Origin: Earliella scabrosa
Taxonomy: Eukaryota; Basidiomycota; Agaricomycetes; Polyporales; Polyporaceae
Assembly (NCBI GenBank): GCA_022605405.1
Contig: JABYQQ010000006.1
Coordinates: forward strand, 372,001-436,000
Reading direction: 5' to 3'
Length of the DNA stretch: 64,000 bases
Below are positions 44,561 through 56,400 of the stretch, one piece after another. A program made the translations under genes and the position numbers. The notes under the pieces are model-generated. The model worked only from the letters and a program-made list of their open reading frames with translations. It searched no databases and was not told the origin of the DNA. How positions within the stretch are numbered: position 1 is the stretch's first letter; the number at the start of each line of letters is the position of its first letter.

Positions 44561-46315
44561 CTACAAGGGGGAGACGATAGTGAACGAAAGGGTACGTGAA
44601 CGCAACCACCAAAGCCATTTCCGGCTGCCGTAACCGTCCTCCAACAATAACCGATAGTCGTTTGGAATGAGGGAGACGTGAATAGGAGGGAGGTGGGCTC
44701 GTATACGCACGGATATCAGGTCCTGGATCTCCAAAGGAGAAAGCCCCGCGACAGTGGCGTGCAACAAACAGGGCAGGGCGCCGGTGGCGGACGCGTCGAG
44801 TAACCACTCCCAGTACTCTATCTGGAGGGTGCGAAAATCGAGAAATACGTCCGTGAGGCCGACTAAGCGATCGAAGAATGAACGGTATATCGGCGACGAG
44901 ATCGGGAGGGAGATCCCAAGCTTGGCGAGCGTGAGGCTTTCTACGTTCGCCCAGCAGAACGACGAGGTCTGAGGAAGAGACAGTATGTGTGTGTAGTCCG
45001 CGCCGCCGATGGGATACGTGTAGTACGGCAGGTCGAAACTAGCTGCGATGACATTGGGCAAGACTAGGTATCGCAGTAGCTCGACGGTCTGCTCCGGTCC
45101 CACGTCCGCGAGGTGCAGGCGCGCCATCTGCGCGAACACCGTCGGCTCCGTGTCGACGGCCATGTCCCACTCGGGGGTCACGCGCAGAAATCCCCCAGCG
45201 ATGCGCAGGTCTCGCAGTGCCTGGCACGGTCGAAGCAGCAGCAGCAGCCGACAAAGAGCTATAGAGTCGTAGGGGTGATCGAGACAGAGTGTAGTCAAGT
45301 TGGGGGACACGACTCGCGCCAGGCCGGCCCAATCCACCCGACACGCTCGAAGCACCAGGTTCGACACCGATGACATTCCTGTGGGAATGCGGGTCGCGAG
45401 GCGCGAGCTGAATGCCGGGGGAGGAAAAAGAGCCAAATATTGCATTGCGCTTTGTCTAGGCACGAGGCGGTCGCCGGTGTGCACGAATGCGATCGCGCCG
45501 ATATCCTGCGGGCGCACCTTGGCGGTGAGAGCTTCAAACGCCGTATGGAGCACATCGGGCTCCTGCGCGAAAAGCGTGAAGGAAGCCCAGCGGGATGCGG
45601 CGGTGCGCAAGCGGGCGAACTGCTCGTCGAAGGCGGTGCACTGGACGGTGAGAGACTCCTCCATGGGAATGTAACCGACGGTCGCTGGGCCGACAGAGTT
45701 GAAGTAGAAAGTGACGTGGACCGGGAATGACCGTGACCGTTCCAAGAACGTCGTGATGCTGTCGGGGGAAGACGAAGGGCGTAGTTCGAGGTGGGTCCAG
45801 AGCCGTGCACTCTGCGCGATGACGCCTGCCCAGTGACTACACACGAGCATTAAGGCTGTCCGGGCGCGACCGATGTCTGTAGGGACAGGCCATGGCTGGA
45901 GAGGATGTCCATAGCGCCCGAGGGCTGTAGATTGGAGAGGTGGAGTGGGCGTTGGAAGGGAGGTATGAAAAATCTCTTCTAGCAACTCAACGGGCAGTAT
46001 GGCCTCCGGCGGGAACATCGTTGAGCGTGCCAGGCTAGACGAATGTACCTCCGCCACCGATCCCCCCAGGCGTCGTCTTTTGGGGCGAATGGGTTGTGTC
46101 ACATCCTTGCCCGAGGAAGCAGTTGGCCGCGTCTTCCTGGAGGGGGCGCCACCCGCTTGGTTCGTCGACCCTTCGGTGGGACCTGTGCCGGCGGCCCGCA
46201 GTCTGGTGGACCTGCGCCTCTCGGGATCCTTTCCACGAGTTGACGAGAGGCTTGCGTCGCCCCGACCACGCAACCCAGCATGCCCACGCCGCCCTTTGGC
46301 CGCTCCGCGCGCCAT
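44561..46315 (-). CDS. F-box protein with leucine-rich C-terminal region
   Basis: Single minus-strand frame of about 584 codons from the ATG at 46315; the frame is open further upstream, to 46450. A basic, disordered N-terminus is followed by an F-box: 'LPVELLEEIFHTSLPTP', then 'ALMLVCSHWAGVIAQSARLW' and 'HLELRPSSSP'. The remainder has the irregular Leu-rich pattern usual in Agaricomycete F-box proteins ('LTTLCLDHPYDSIALCRLL', 'VESLTLAKLGISL'). Such proteins link substrates to SCF ubiquitin ligases through Skp1. The targets are unknown. Large lineage-specific expansions of this type are common in mushrooms. Confidence 0.8.
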   Translation of the reverse strand: MARGAAKGRRGHAGLRGRGDASLSSTRGKDPERRRSTRLRAAGTGPTEGSTNQAGGAPSRKTRPTASSGKDVTQPIRPKRRRLGGSVAEVHSSSLARSTMFPPEAILPVELLEEIFHTSLPTPTPPLQSTALGRYGHPLQPWPVPTDIGRARTALMLVCSHWAGVIAQSARLWTHLELRPSSSPDSITTFLERSRSFPVHVTFYFNSVGPATVGYIPMEESLTVQCTAFDEQFARLRTAASRWASFTLFAQEPDVLHTAFEALTAKVRPQDIGAIAFVHTGDRLVPRQSAMQYLALFPPPAFSSRLATRIPTGMSSVSNLVLRACRVDWAGLARVVSPNLTTLCLDHPYDSIALCRLLLLLRPCQALRDLRIAGGFLRVTPEWDMAVDTEPTVFAQMARLHLADVGPEQTVELLRYLVLPNVIAASFDLPYYTYPIGGADYTHILSLPQTSSFCWANVESLTLAKLGISLPISSPIYRSFFDRLVGLTDVFLDFRTLQIEYWEWLLDASATGALPCLLHATVAGLSPLEIQDLISVRIRAHLPPIHVSLIPNDYRLLLEDGYGSRKWLWWLRSRTLSFTIVSPL

Positions 46316-47467
46316 CTGAGGCCCCCATGAGCTCGGGTTCCGGAGGTGAATGGAGCTAGATGACCGACATACCTTCCTGCACGGTCGGTACCGATATGAC
46401 ACCCACGGACTAGCGATTTGACAGTCAGGCGAAGGGAGCAGGAGGGGCAAGCTGACTACTCACTGACGTGGTCCGCCTCCTTATTTACGGGCGCAGGCCG
46501 CGGCCGACGACGCGAGCCACGCCGCCGCGAGACCCTGGCTCGATCATCCATTGGCGTAGCCGGTCGGCTCGTGCAAGCACGACCGTTGGGGTTTGGCATC
46601 GTTTGAGGGCATGGGAGAGCCTGACTGGAGATGCGAGCAGAGTGCGACACGGTTGAGGAGCGGATGGGACAACTAGCTGAGCAAAGAGAAATGCACGCAC
46701 GGAAGCTCTGCATCATCGCTGACTGGCCGCAGGGCTCCAGTGTTCACCTTGACGTTGGATGTGAACGACCGATGCAAATCTCGCATGCCCGCATAACTTG
46801 TAAGAACGGTTGCCGACGGCGACGCAACGGGATTGGGTTCGGTAACTTGAATTCCACAAGGCGCAATGGACGTAGGACTGAGATTGGCGGTGTCTGGTCG
46901 ACGCGGGAGCAGAGAACTGGCGATGAGTAGATGACTGCAACCCAAGGTTGGAGTTGGAGGATGGCAGGTGGAGGCTATTGAGCATGTTGCGGCCCGCCAG
47001 GCACACGTCGCCTACCATAATAGGAAGTCGGCGCCTCTTGGCTCTCTAGGAAGCTCGTGCGAAATATCGGGTGTCCGTTCCTTGTCCGTTGCGACCCGGG
47101 AACACTCCTGTGTCCATGGGCCTATACCTCTGGTCGGACTTCTAACCCAAGAAGAATACAGCATTTGGGCCAAATGCATGCGCCAACCCAGTCAACTCTT
47201 GCATACCAGGCTCATGAACGAGGGCTCGCAGGCCCCGAGCCATTACGAGGAGAGGTAGCAATCCCACCTGCGCGCCGACTCCATGTTTGTGTTTGACCGT
47301 GCGGCCCCGTGCGCGTGGAATGCAAAGCTATAGTGCAACGAGCAGATCTCACCTGAGTAATGCGCGAGGTGAGTACTTGCGATCACGCCTGCGTGCGGCC
47401 CACGTGGAGGCACGCGTGCAGCCGGTCATTGTGGGCCATCTGGGCGAGACATCGATGAAGAGCAAAC
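46316..47467. other. Divergent intergenic region before the giant transposase gene
   Basis: This lies between the minus-strand F-box gene and the plus-strand transposase gene. No gene was recognised. Several short GC-rich frames overlap on both strands. A terminal inverted repeat of the transposon would be expected near here but was not identified by eye. Confidence 0.45.
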
Positions 47468-50400
47468 ATGCCGAAGGCGACACCAACTGCCCGGGTGTGC
47501 GCCTTGTCTGTACTACCACACCACTTGTCCCGTACCACCATGGCGCCGGTCACCGCGCTCCCTAAATCCTCCCTTACTCGCGGCCGACCAGGTCGCAAGA
47601 AGAAGGTGTACAAAGGTCGCGCTGCCGTCAAACGCAAGAGAGAAGCCGCCGAGGCTGTTGCACGCGCGACTCGGCGATCAGCAACCCCAGGCGCAGAGGC
47701 CATAAGCCACGGCGAGGGCGACGAGCGACCGCAGGATATGAACGCCCCGCGCGCCCTGGACGAGGACGCTGCGATTCGCATACAGCTACTAACAGCTCCT
47801 CGTCTGGCAGATTTTGAGCAGGAACCTGATCGCCGCCGCATCCCCGATTTTTTGGGCGCACCGAAGCCTGACCCCAGTTGGAGACATCACGTTGATGTGC
47901 CTACGCACGAGGTGTATCGCTGGTTCGACGCGCAGGTGCGAAAATCTGCTGCATACATGACCTCGGGGCTAATGCACGTCGCCCAGATGAATGACTATCT
48001 CTGCCATACCTTCAAACGTAGTCGGGCGGTCAAGATCACTTGGATAGGACATCCTGGCGACTCACCATTCGATGCTCGCGGGCGCACCTTCGTGGTGCGC
48101 CAAGACCCGGTCTCTGGAATCGCGATATCGGAGTGGGACAAAGCCCGCCTTTTACGCCGGCCGGTGTTGAGATGGATATACCTGTGTGGTGGGGTTCACG
48201 ACCTGGAGGTGGACGACGAGACAGTTGTGGCCGCAGTAGCGGAGGAATCCCTCCTCAACAGCGGGCCTGAAGAAGGAGAGGAAGAGGAAGGCCAGAGCGA
48301 CGACGAATCCGACACTGAAAATGAGCCTTTGGGTGAGGGGGCGGACGACGCGCAAGATCGCAATGAGGATGAAGGAGAGCTATCGGAGGTTATACGCGAG
48401 CACAGGAAACGTTGGCAGGCATGCGCCCACGGAGTCAAGCTTAGGGTGAGACATGCACAGACCCGGAACCGAACGCGTCGTACTCAATATGGCTTCGTTG
48501 CAGCTGGAGATATGGGCGGATGATTTATCAACGGTGCACATCTACATCCGCCATGACCACCCGGACGCCGACCACTCGCAGATGCCTTACCTGATGCACT
48601 CTCGTCACCTAAGACTTCAAGTATTGGAGCGCATGCGCGTGGTGGGGGCCAAAGTCTCCGTAGTGAAGAAAGGTGTGTGCACAATCTCGCTTGATACGCG
48701 CCATAACAGCGTGCGTGACATTATCACCACAGGTCTTCAGGCGATGTTTGACGCCGCTCGCCCTGATCCGACGGCTCGGAAGGCCCTTTACTCCGAGATC
48801 CCGAACGTCTATGTGCCCCCGTCCCACCGTCGTCCGCGAGGCAAACAGATTGGGAACATGCTCAAGATGGTGCGACAGAGAGAACGCCTGGCTCGCAACC
48901 CTTTGTACGCGGTGCATCTGATACAAGCTCGCGATCAGCATCGCACGTACTGGTGAGCACGCAGGTCCCGTGCAACGGCAATGGATGATGCGCTCAACAG
49001 ACACGACAGCTACACGAAGCACGACCCCAAACTGCCCGACGCGCTGTCTCCCTTCACCATTGCTCTCACTGACGACTTCTCCATGGACTCCCTCATATTG
49101 CATGGATCGTCGAGGGGATGGGCGTTAGACTCTTCATGGCGGAACAAAAACGAAAACCGTGCCGCGGTGACCTTTCTGATCGCGGTGAACGGCGAAGGGC
49201 ATGCGGTCCCAGGTGAGTGCGCAGGGACATGCCTTTCTGGGGCGCGTGTGCTGAACTACTTGCAACAGGCGCAGTGTTCCTGTCTGCGAACACGCGTTCG
49301 GACACCCTTCAGAAATTCCTGCTCGCGACGAAGCAAAAGCTACTCACTCGGGCGATAGCCATCACGACATGTGAGTTGCGTGCGGGTCACCTGCTGACGA
49401 CCGTGACTGACCGGGAGCAGGCACCGGCGTGGTCGCGAACCGCGCGCCGTCGGAAGTGGCGCTGCTGGGACATCACGCCCAACTCATGGTGGCTGACGAG
49501 TACCGGACGTCCCACTTCATGATTGACAAATGCCAGGCTGAGCTGGATGCGATCAAGAAAGGTGCGTGCCTGGCCAGACTGCACCGACTGCCATCTCAAT
49601 GCCACTGCGCTAGTCTATCCAGGTCGTCGAGTGCGGCTCTGCCAATTCCATGCGGTCCAGGCGATTACCCGTTTTGACTGCGACAACGGCGACCGCGGGG
49701 CGCCCATGCGTATTGGGGTGGAAGTGAAGGCGAAGATTGTCTACCATTTCCGCATCCTCCAACGCTGCCGGAGCGAGCTGGATTGGGAGGGCGCGCTCAA
49801 TACTTTCTTTAGCCAGGTCGAACGGGCGATCATGACGCAGCGCACGGCGGCCCAGAATCCCGAACGCGCCACCATAGCCGCGGCCGATGAAGTCGCAAGA
49901 TACCGAGCTCAATACGAGTTTGTACGCACATACTTCACGACGAATTGGTTCACAGCCGAATGGATAGGTGAGCTCACGTACTATGCACCGCGCGGATTCA
50001 GAATGCTCAACCACCCTCGCTTGAAGAGACATTCACGGATATGGGCCTGCCGTGGGACGGCACTCGAGACGGCACGTGGAACACGAACAATTTCATCGAG
50101 CGGTCTTTCCAGACTTTCGATCAAATATTCTTGGAGAGTCGGAAGAACAAGAGGTGCGCAGTAGGGGGACCACGAGCGCGCGACCCCCATGCTAACTCCT
50201 GATATAGTGTCGCAACTTTAACCGGCTCGAGGGAGAACGGATAAATTGGCGCATATACGACGACTATGTACACGAGTTTATATACTCTAAGTAGGGAAAA
50301 TTCGAGATAAACATACGTAGTCCAAGAGCAAAACCTAAGTAAGAGATGACTAAGCGACTGACTAAGCATATTCCATATGGGGGTACAGATGACTAATACG

Positions 50401-53400
50401 AGCGCTAAATTGCTCAACTTCCGACACTCCCCCTCAATTTAGCTACCATAAGTGCGCATAAAAGTTACCATAAATGACCGAAAAATGTCCGTGAGAACGC
50501 ATAAGAACTCATAAGACCCTAATTGGGAGTTAACCCGCAAAAGATATCGCAAAAGTTACCGCTAAGTACCAATGAGACCGTAAATCTCCCTCATGCCGCA
50601 GGAGCACTCGCTCGTGGTGGGAAGGCCTCGGCGCCGCGTCCACCAGGTCACCTGACCACTACGACGGAGATAACCGATGTGCCGAAGGAAGGGGGGGCGC
50701 GTTCACCAAACGGTGCCGTAGGATACGGAGGGTGGCGCGGGGACGCCCGTGTCGAAGGGATCGTTCGCGATGGCCGTGTTCGCGCTAGGCGCGGTGTTCG
50801 CGTTGGTCGCGCTGCGGTTGGGTCGTTTCGGGCAGTCGCGCGCGATGTGTCCGGGCTGATCGCAGACGTAGCAGTTCGCGCTGCGGGGGCGCGCGTTCTG
50901 AGTACGCGTGCGCGATCGCGCGATAAGCGCCGTCTCGGGCGGCTCGGATACGGCTTCTTGCGCGCGTCGGGCTTCTTCGTCCTCGAGGGCGTTGATGACG
51001 TCAGCGAGCTTGAGGTCGCCCTGCGTGGTCGAGAGGGTAGCGGCGATGCTGGACCAGGACGGGTGGAGGCCGTAGATCATGACGTCGACGATGTCGTCGT
51101 CCTTGAGGGAGACGCCGATCGCGTTGAGGCGGTTCGCGAGGTCGGTGATGCGGTTTGTGTACTCGCGGACGGGGTGATCGGGGTTGTGGGCGGCCATGTA
51201 GAATTCGCGCTTGAGGGTGATGCGCGCGCCGCGGGTGTTCTTCTCGTGGACGTTGCGGAGCGCGGTCCAGGCGGCCGGGCCGGTGGTCGACTTCCGGATA
51301 TGGTTGTACTGATCGGGATTGACCGTGAGCCCGATGATCGTGAGCGCTAGCTCCGAGAGCTTGTCCCACTCTGCTGCCTTGTCCCGGGTGGTGGGCCGCT
51401 CTTCGGTGCCGTTCGCGACGGAGAGACAGCCGGCGCGTCGGAGAACCATCTGGACGGCGAACTTCCAGTCCTGATAGTTCGTCCCGGTGAGCTTGGGGAC
51501 GTTGCCGAGCAGGGAGTTGATGTTGCTGTCGGCGGCCATGGCGGTGAGGGCGAGCGAGATTAGGTAAGCGAGCGCGGGAAGATGAGATAAGCGGAAGCGC
51601 CGATGTCGCTGGCCTAGGGTCTGAGCGCAGGGCTCATAACCTGTCGCAACTTTAACCGGCTCGAGGGAGAACGGATAAATTGGCGCATATACGACGACTA
51701 TGTACACGAGTTTATATACTCTAAGTAGGGAAAATTCGAGATAAACATACGTAGTCCAAGAGCAAAACCTAAGTAAGAGATGACTAAGCGACTGACTAAG
51801 CATATTCCATATGGGGGTACAGATGACTAATACGAGCGCTAAATTGCTCAACTTCCGACATATAGACTTGATCGCCTCGCCATTATAATCTTACACGACT
51901 TCTTTCCATACTTCCAATACTGGGGACCTGACGAGAGGTCTATGCCTGCGGAGGTGCGCAAGATCAATGCTTTGGCGCATCAGCTGTGGGAAAACGATCT
52001 CGTGGAACCGCAACGTGACGAGTCATTTGCGATACATTGCCCGCCGTAAGTGACGACATCTGGACTAGCACGGCCGCGCTGACATGCGTAAGCAGGACTG
52101 ACCACGAGGCGGGTGTAACCCTGCCACGGGTGACACTCGTTCCGCCAATGTGCCCGTGCGCAGGTTTCCAGCAGACCGGCAAAGCGTGCGCACACCTGAA
52201 GGCGGCCTCGCTTTACACAACCAATGGACCTATCTCTGAGTGGCACGGTAAGAGGGATGGCGTATGGGATCGAAGCAGAGGGAGACTGACGTATTGGCCA
52301 GCCGCCGAGACCACGTCGGAACGGCGACGACTGCGTCCTAGTAGGCTGCGTAAGAAAGACCTGGGTCTGGCGCGCGAGCGTAAGATGTGCGCCGACCATT
52401 TCTACGACAAGCAGGTGAACGACATCTACGAGCACTTGGAGGAGGAGGAAGCGCGGGCGGCAAAACGAGCGGAAGAAAGAGCGTACCATCGAGACTGGAT
52501 TGGTGAAGGTGAGCTAGGGGGAGGCGAAGCGGACCATGTGCTGACTATGATCGCAGGAGCAGACTTCGCCGTGTCCCCGGGTCGACCATCCAACGTGCGA
52601 CCAATGCAACCGTCACGCACGCCAAGGAAAACGCGCATGGGCCCCGCAACTGAGGAGAAGACGCCGACAAAGTCGCGAGCGTCGTATCAGCCAGTGGTGT
52701 TTTCACGCAAAAGGGGTAGGAAGGCGGGTGAACGTCTCGCCGCGAACAGTCTGCTGCCCAGGTCTCTAGGAGTGCGCGAGGCTCTGCGAGAGGCGCGCCA
52801 AGAGGCACTCCTGGCGGTGCCCACTGAGGAATCAGACGAGGCAATGTGGCAGCGTGAGGACGCGCTCATCAGCGGCATGGACTTCTCCCGTTGGCAGTCC
52901 GACAGCTATACCCTTCGAAAGGAAGAATACCTCCTCTATGTCGACGCGATCAACAACTCCACACTGGCGCGGGAACGAGGCCTGATTGTATGGTTCACGC
53001 CCGATGAATATCTTGCCCAAGCGATGGATGCACCGGACATTAACTGGGAGGCATTCACCATGACCGTACGTCCATGTTTAGGCGGCATTCGTGAACACCA
53101 TTTAACGAATCGCCAGCTCCGGAACAAGGACCAGACCAAGTTCGCAGAACTGGTGGACTCACGGCCGGGAGGCGTGGCTAGAATCGTGTTTCCTCACCTC
53201 GATGTCGACAAGGCTCATTGGACATTGCACGAGCACGACTTGCGCGGGGGAAGACATGTCGTCACGTCGTGGGACTCCTTGTCTAGCACAACGTCCTTCG
53301 AGATGGATGATCAAATGACTATTGCGCGCGGAATCCTACGGTCAGGACGGACACGGGGGCTAGACGTCGGCGAACTGCCCGCGGACGAAACCGTAAGTCG

Positions 53401-56400
53401 CTAACACTGCCCGACGGGAGGTACACAGGGAAACTGACTGTCCTATAAGCTCATTGACCCTCAGCTTCGCACCGGCACCACGGAATTCATCACGAAGGGG
53501 ACAGGACTCCAAACGGACAATGCTTCCTGCGGGTTCTGGTCTGTGATGTTCGCATGGGCGATCTTGCTAGATATCGACATCGCCCGACCGGCCTTTCAAA
53601 ATCTGACCGTCGAGGAGATCAAGGAGATCCTGGAGGACTTATGGAGGCACTGGATTGAGGACGCGGGAGGCTTGGCCACCGCGCTCGTGGCGGACCTGTT
53701 CGATATCTTCGATCCGAGCGTACAGTGGGAGAGCGTGCCCCCGGTGGTGAGTGAGCAATTGCTCGCGCGCGCGAAACCTCTATAGTAAGACTGACCCTTG
53801 CGAGCAGTTCTCCGCGCCAGACTCCACCATGCCAGAGCGACGTGAGGGACCGCGGGACGACCAGTTGAACCCATTGCCCTTGCTAGGGCGCGAAGGCGAC
53901 CGCGAGGAGAGCGGGGGTGAGGTAATGCTACCACGAGGGGATCTGCGATCTATCCAGCTTCGCTCGCCTTCCATTTTGGAGCGTCCAGAGCTGAGAACGC
54001 GCCTGAAAGAAGTCCTGGAGGGGCGAGACCCGACGACGTGGAACGTGGCCGGGGAAGACTTTGAACAAGTAACGGTGGAGCACTTGGTGGGGGGACGTGC
54101 CGTGAGTAACTACCTGCTCGACGCCGTCATCCGATTGGTGTTGGAGGACCTGCGGGCGGGCTGGTGGGACGTGGCTTTTGGGGCCCCTCCAGGGGCCGAT
54201 GCGCCGGATGCCCATCGGGTGTACGTCAATACCTGGCTCGACTCGTTCTACTTAGCGAAAGCGGACGGCGTGAACGCGGACGGTGGCATTGCGCCTCCGA
54301 AGAAAAGCAACGCGCGGTGGTATTCCAAGGTGAGTGCCATATGCAGTGATCGGGGAAGATGGGATGCTGACATGCACGGTGATAGATGGACATCTTCTCC
54401 TTGGACATGCTGGTGATCCCATACTTCTGGAAGGAAGCGAAGCATTGGGTCTGCGCGGTGGTGGACATGAGGGATCAGACAATCGCGGTCTATGACAGCC
54501 TGAAGGACGCACGTCGACGCAAGGCACTATACCGGGTGAGTTGTTCCTATCGGTGCCTGCGTGGCGTCAATCTAATGACCTCCACGCTCTAGCGGGTGTA
54601 CAAAATGCTCCAGTATGAGTGGGCCGCTGTGCGTGAGGGCGAACTTGGGAAACATGGATGGATGAACGACGCCGGTCCCTATGTAAGGCTGAACTTCACG
54701 CTTGCGAAGAGCTACGGGACTGACTACGTTCGTTCATTCGTAGCGCCAACTGCCGTTACAGGGTGACACTCTACACTGTGCCATATACGCGCTCACCTTC
54801 GCGCTCGAACGCATATGCGGGCGACACCCCGACAACGGCGTGTTCACGTTCAGCGGAGCCAACGCGAACATCCGCAGGCAAGCAATGGCCCTGAGACTGG
54901 TAGCTGCCTTGCCCGAGATGCCAGGCCCCGACGTATCGCCGACGGCGGCCGGGAGCGGAGGAGGGGAGTCGTTGGGTCATCATCCCGCCGACGAGAGGAT
55001 CGAGGGGGATGAAGTTGTGGCTCATGATCCGGCGGACGAGAGGATCCAGGGGGATGAAGTGTCCACTACGCGCGTGAACGATGGACCGCGGGAGCATGGA
55101 GACGCGTCCGTGAGATTGGGACGGGAGGGAGTACGGGAGAGCGAAACATCCAGCGGTGCGACAGGAGCAGACATGGGGTTGACATCGGCCGGCGTGGACA
55201 ACGTAATGGACCGCCAAGTCAACCCATCTGCAGCAACTGCGGGTGCCGCGTCGGCGTCGTCACTAGGTGCCACTGCAGACAGCGACCTCGCCAGCCACAA
55301 GCAAGGTATGGATAAAACCGAGGTACGAGGCGATCTTTTAGCCAAGTCAAGCGAGACTCACACTGAGGGTGCGCAGGGGTACACTGGGAACATCGGATCG
55401 TCTGGTACGGACGAACATCGGTGTAGTGTCAGCCCGCGCGGCGCCGGCGCACACCCAGCGACAGCGACAGCGAACTCGTGTAATCGGGAGACTGAGCAAA
55501 TGCAGGGTGAGGAGAGTGGGAAGATGGCATCGACTGCTGGGAGCGTAGATGGGCGGGCTGACGGTGTCCACGCCCCACGAACACACTGGCCACCTAGTGC
55601 CGACGGAGACCTCAACCCGCCTAAGGAAGGCGAAGGTGATACGGAACCGACAGATGCCGGTGTGCGTGCGTGCGTGACCCCTCCCGCCGTAGAGCCGGAG
55701 GCATCTGGGCCGCATCTCTCGGGGTCGGGAAGGAGTCCTACGGAGCCTAGTGGAGGGCTGGAAGGGTTGAAGACCAGGGCGCAGGCGGAGAGCTTCGTGA
55801 GTGGTAGCGACATCGATGAGGAGAGGCAAGCTGTGGGTGTGCGAGCACGAGAGGCTAAGGTGAGCGTGCTTTTGCGCATCGGATCGGCTGGCACTGAATA
55901 GAACTATGTGCAGGCCGACGAAGCGCTGCAGGACGAGCGAACGACGGGTATGGAGCGCAGGGGTGGTAACCAGGGAGCTCGAGCCAGGAGCCTATCGCCA
56001 TCGGATACACCACCCGCATCGTCCGTCACAGCAGCCGTAGTGAGGGCGAAAGGGCCTCGCAAAAGCGCTCCTCTGGAGGCACTGGAGCGAGCGATGGAGC
56101 AGATGCAGCGCCTCGAACCAGTGACGCGCGAACTCTGTTCGCGAGCGAAGGAATCCGAGGCCAAAGGACCGCAAGTGGATGCCTGCCGGTAAGTTGAGCA
56201 GCGTCCATGGGGGTAAAGCGCCAGCCCATCTAACGGGTTGAACGTTATTAGCCTGCCCGCAGTGGGCGAATGGGAGATGCTGGTCTGGAAGAAGGCTGTT
56301 GTCGCTCGGTGTCCATACCGCGCCTTCCCGGCAGAAGTACGGGCGGTGGAACACGACAGTGGGTGGGTGACGCTGCAGGTGGACAGTACTCTGCTGGTGC

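Larger units (their letters stand above)
50203..51865 (-). mobile_element. Non-autonomous gag-only Copia-type LTR element with TATAG target duplication
   Basis: Two 219 bp LTRs (50208-50426 and 51642-51860), judged identical by eye, start TGTCGC and end CCGACA. The 5-bp duplication TATAG lies at 50203-50207 and 51861-51865. The element reads on the minus strand, so the right LTR is the 5' one. Between the LTRs are a primer binding site, one gag gene and a polypurine tract, and no protease, integrase or reverse transcriptase. At 1653 bp it matches the TR-GAG type of element described in plants. Identical LTRs mean recent insertion, with mobilisation in trans by an unseen autonomous Copia. Confidence 0.92.

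Noticed and set aside
50523..51350. 275-codon plus-strand frame inside the LTR element
   Set aside because: It is antisense to the gag gene, whose zinc knuckle and gag blocks are unmistakable.
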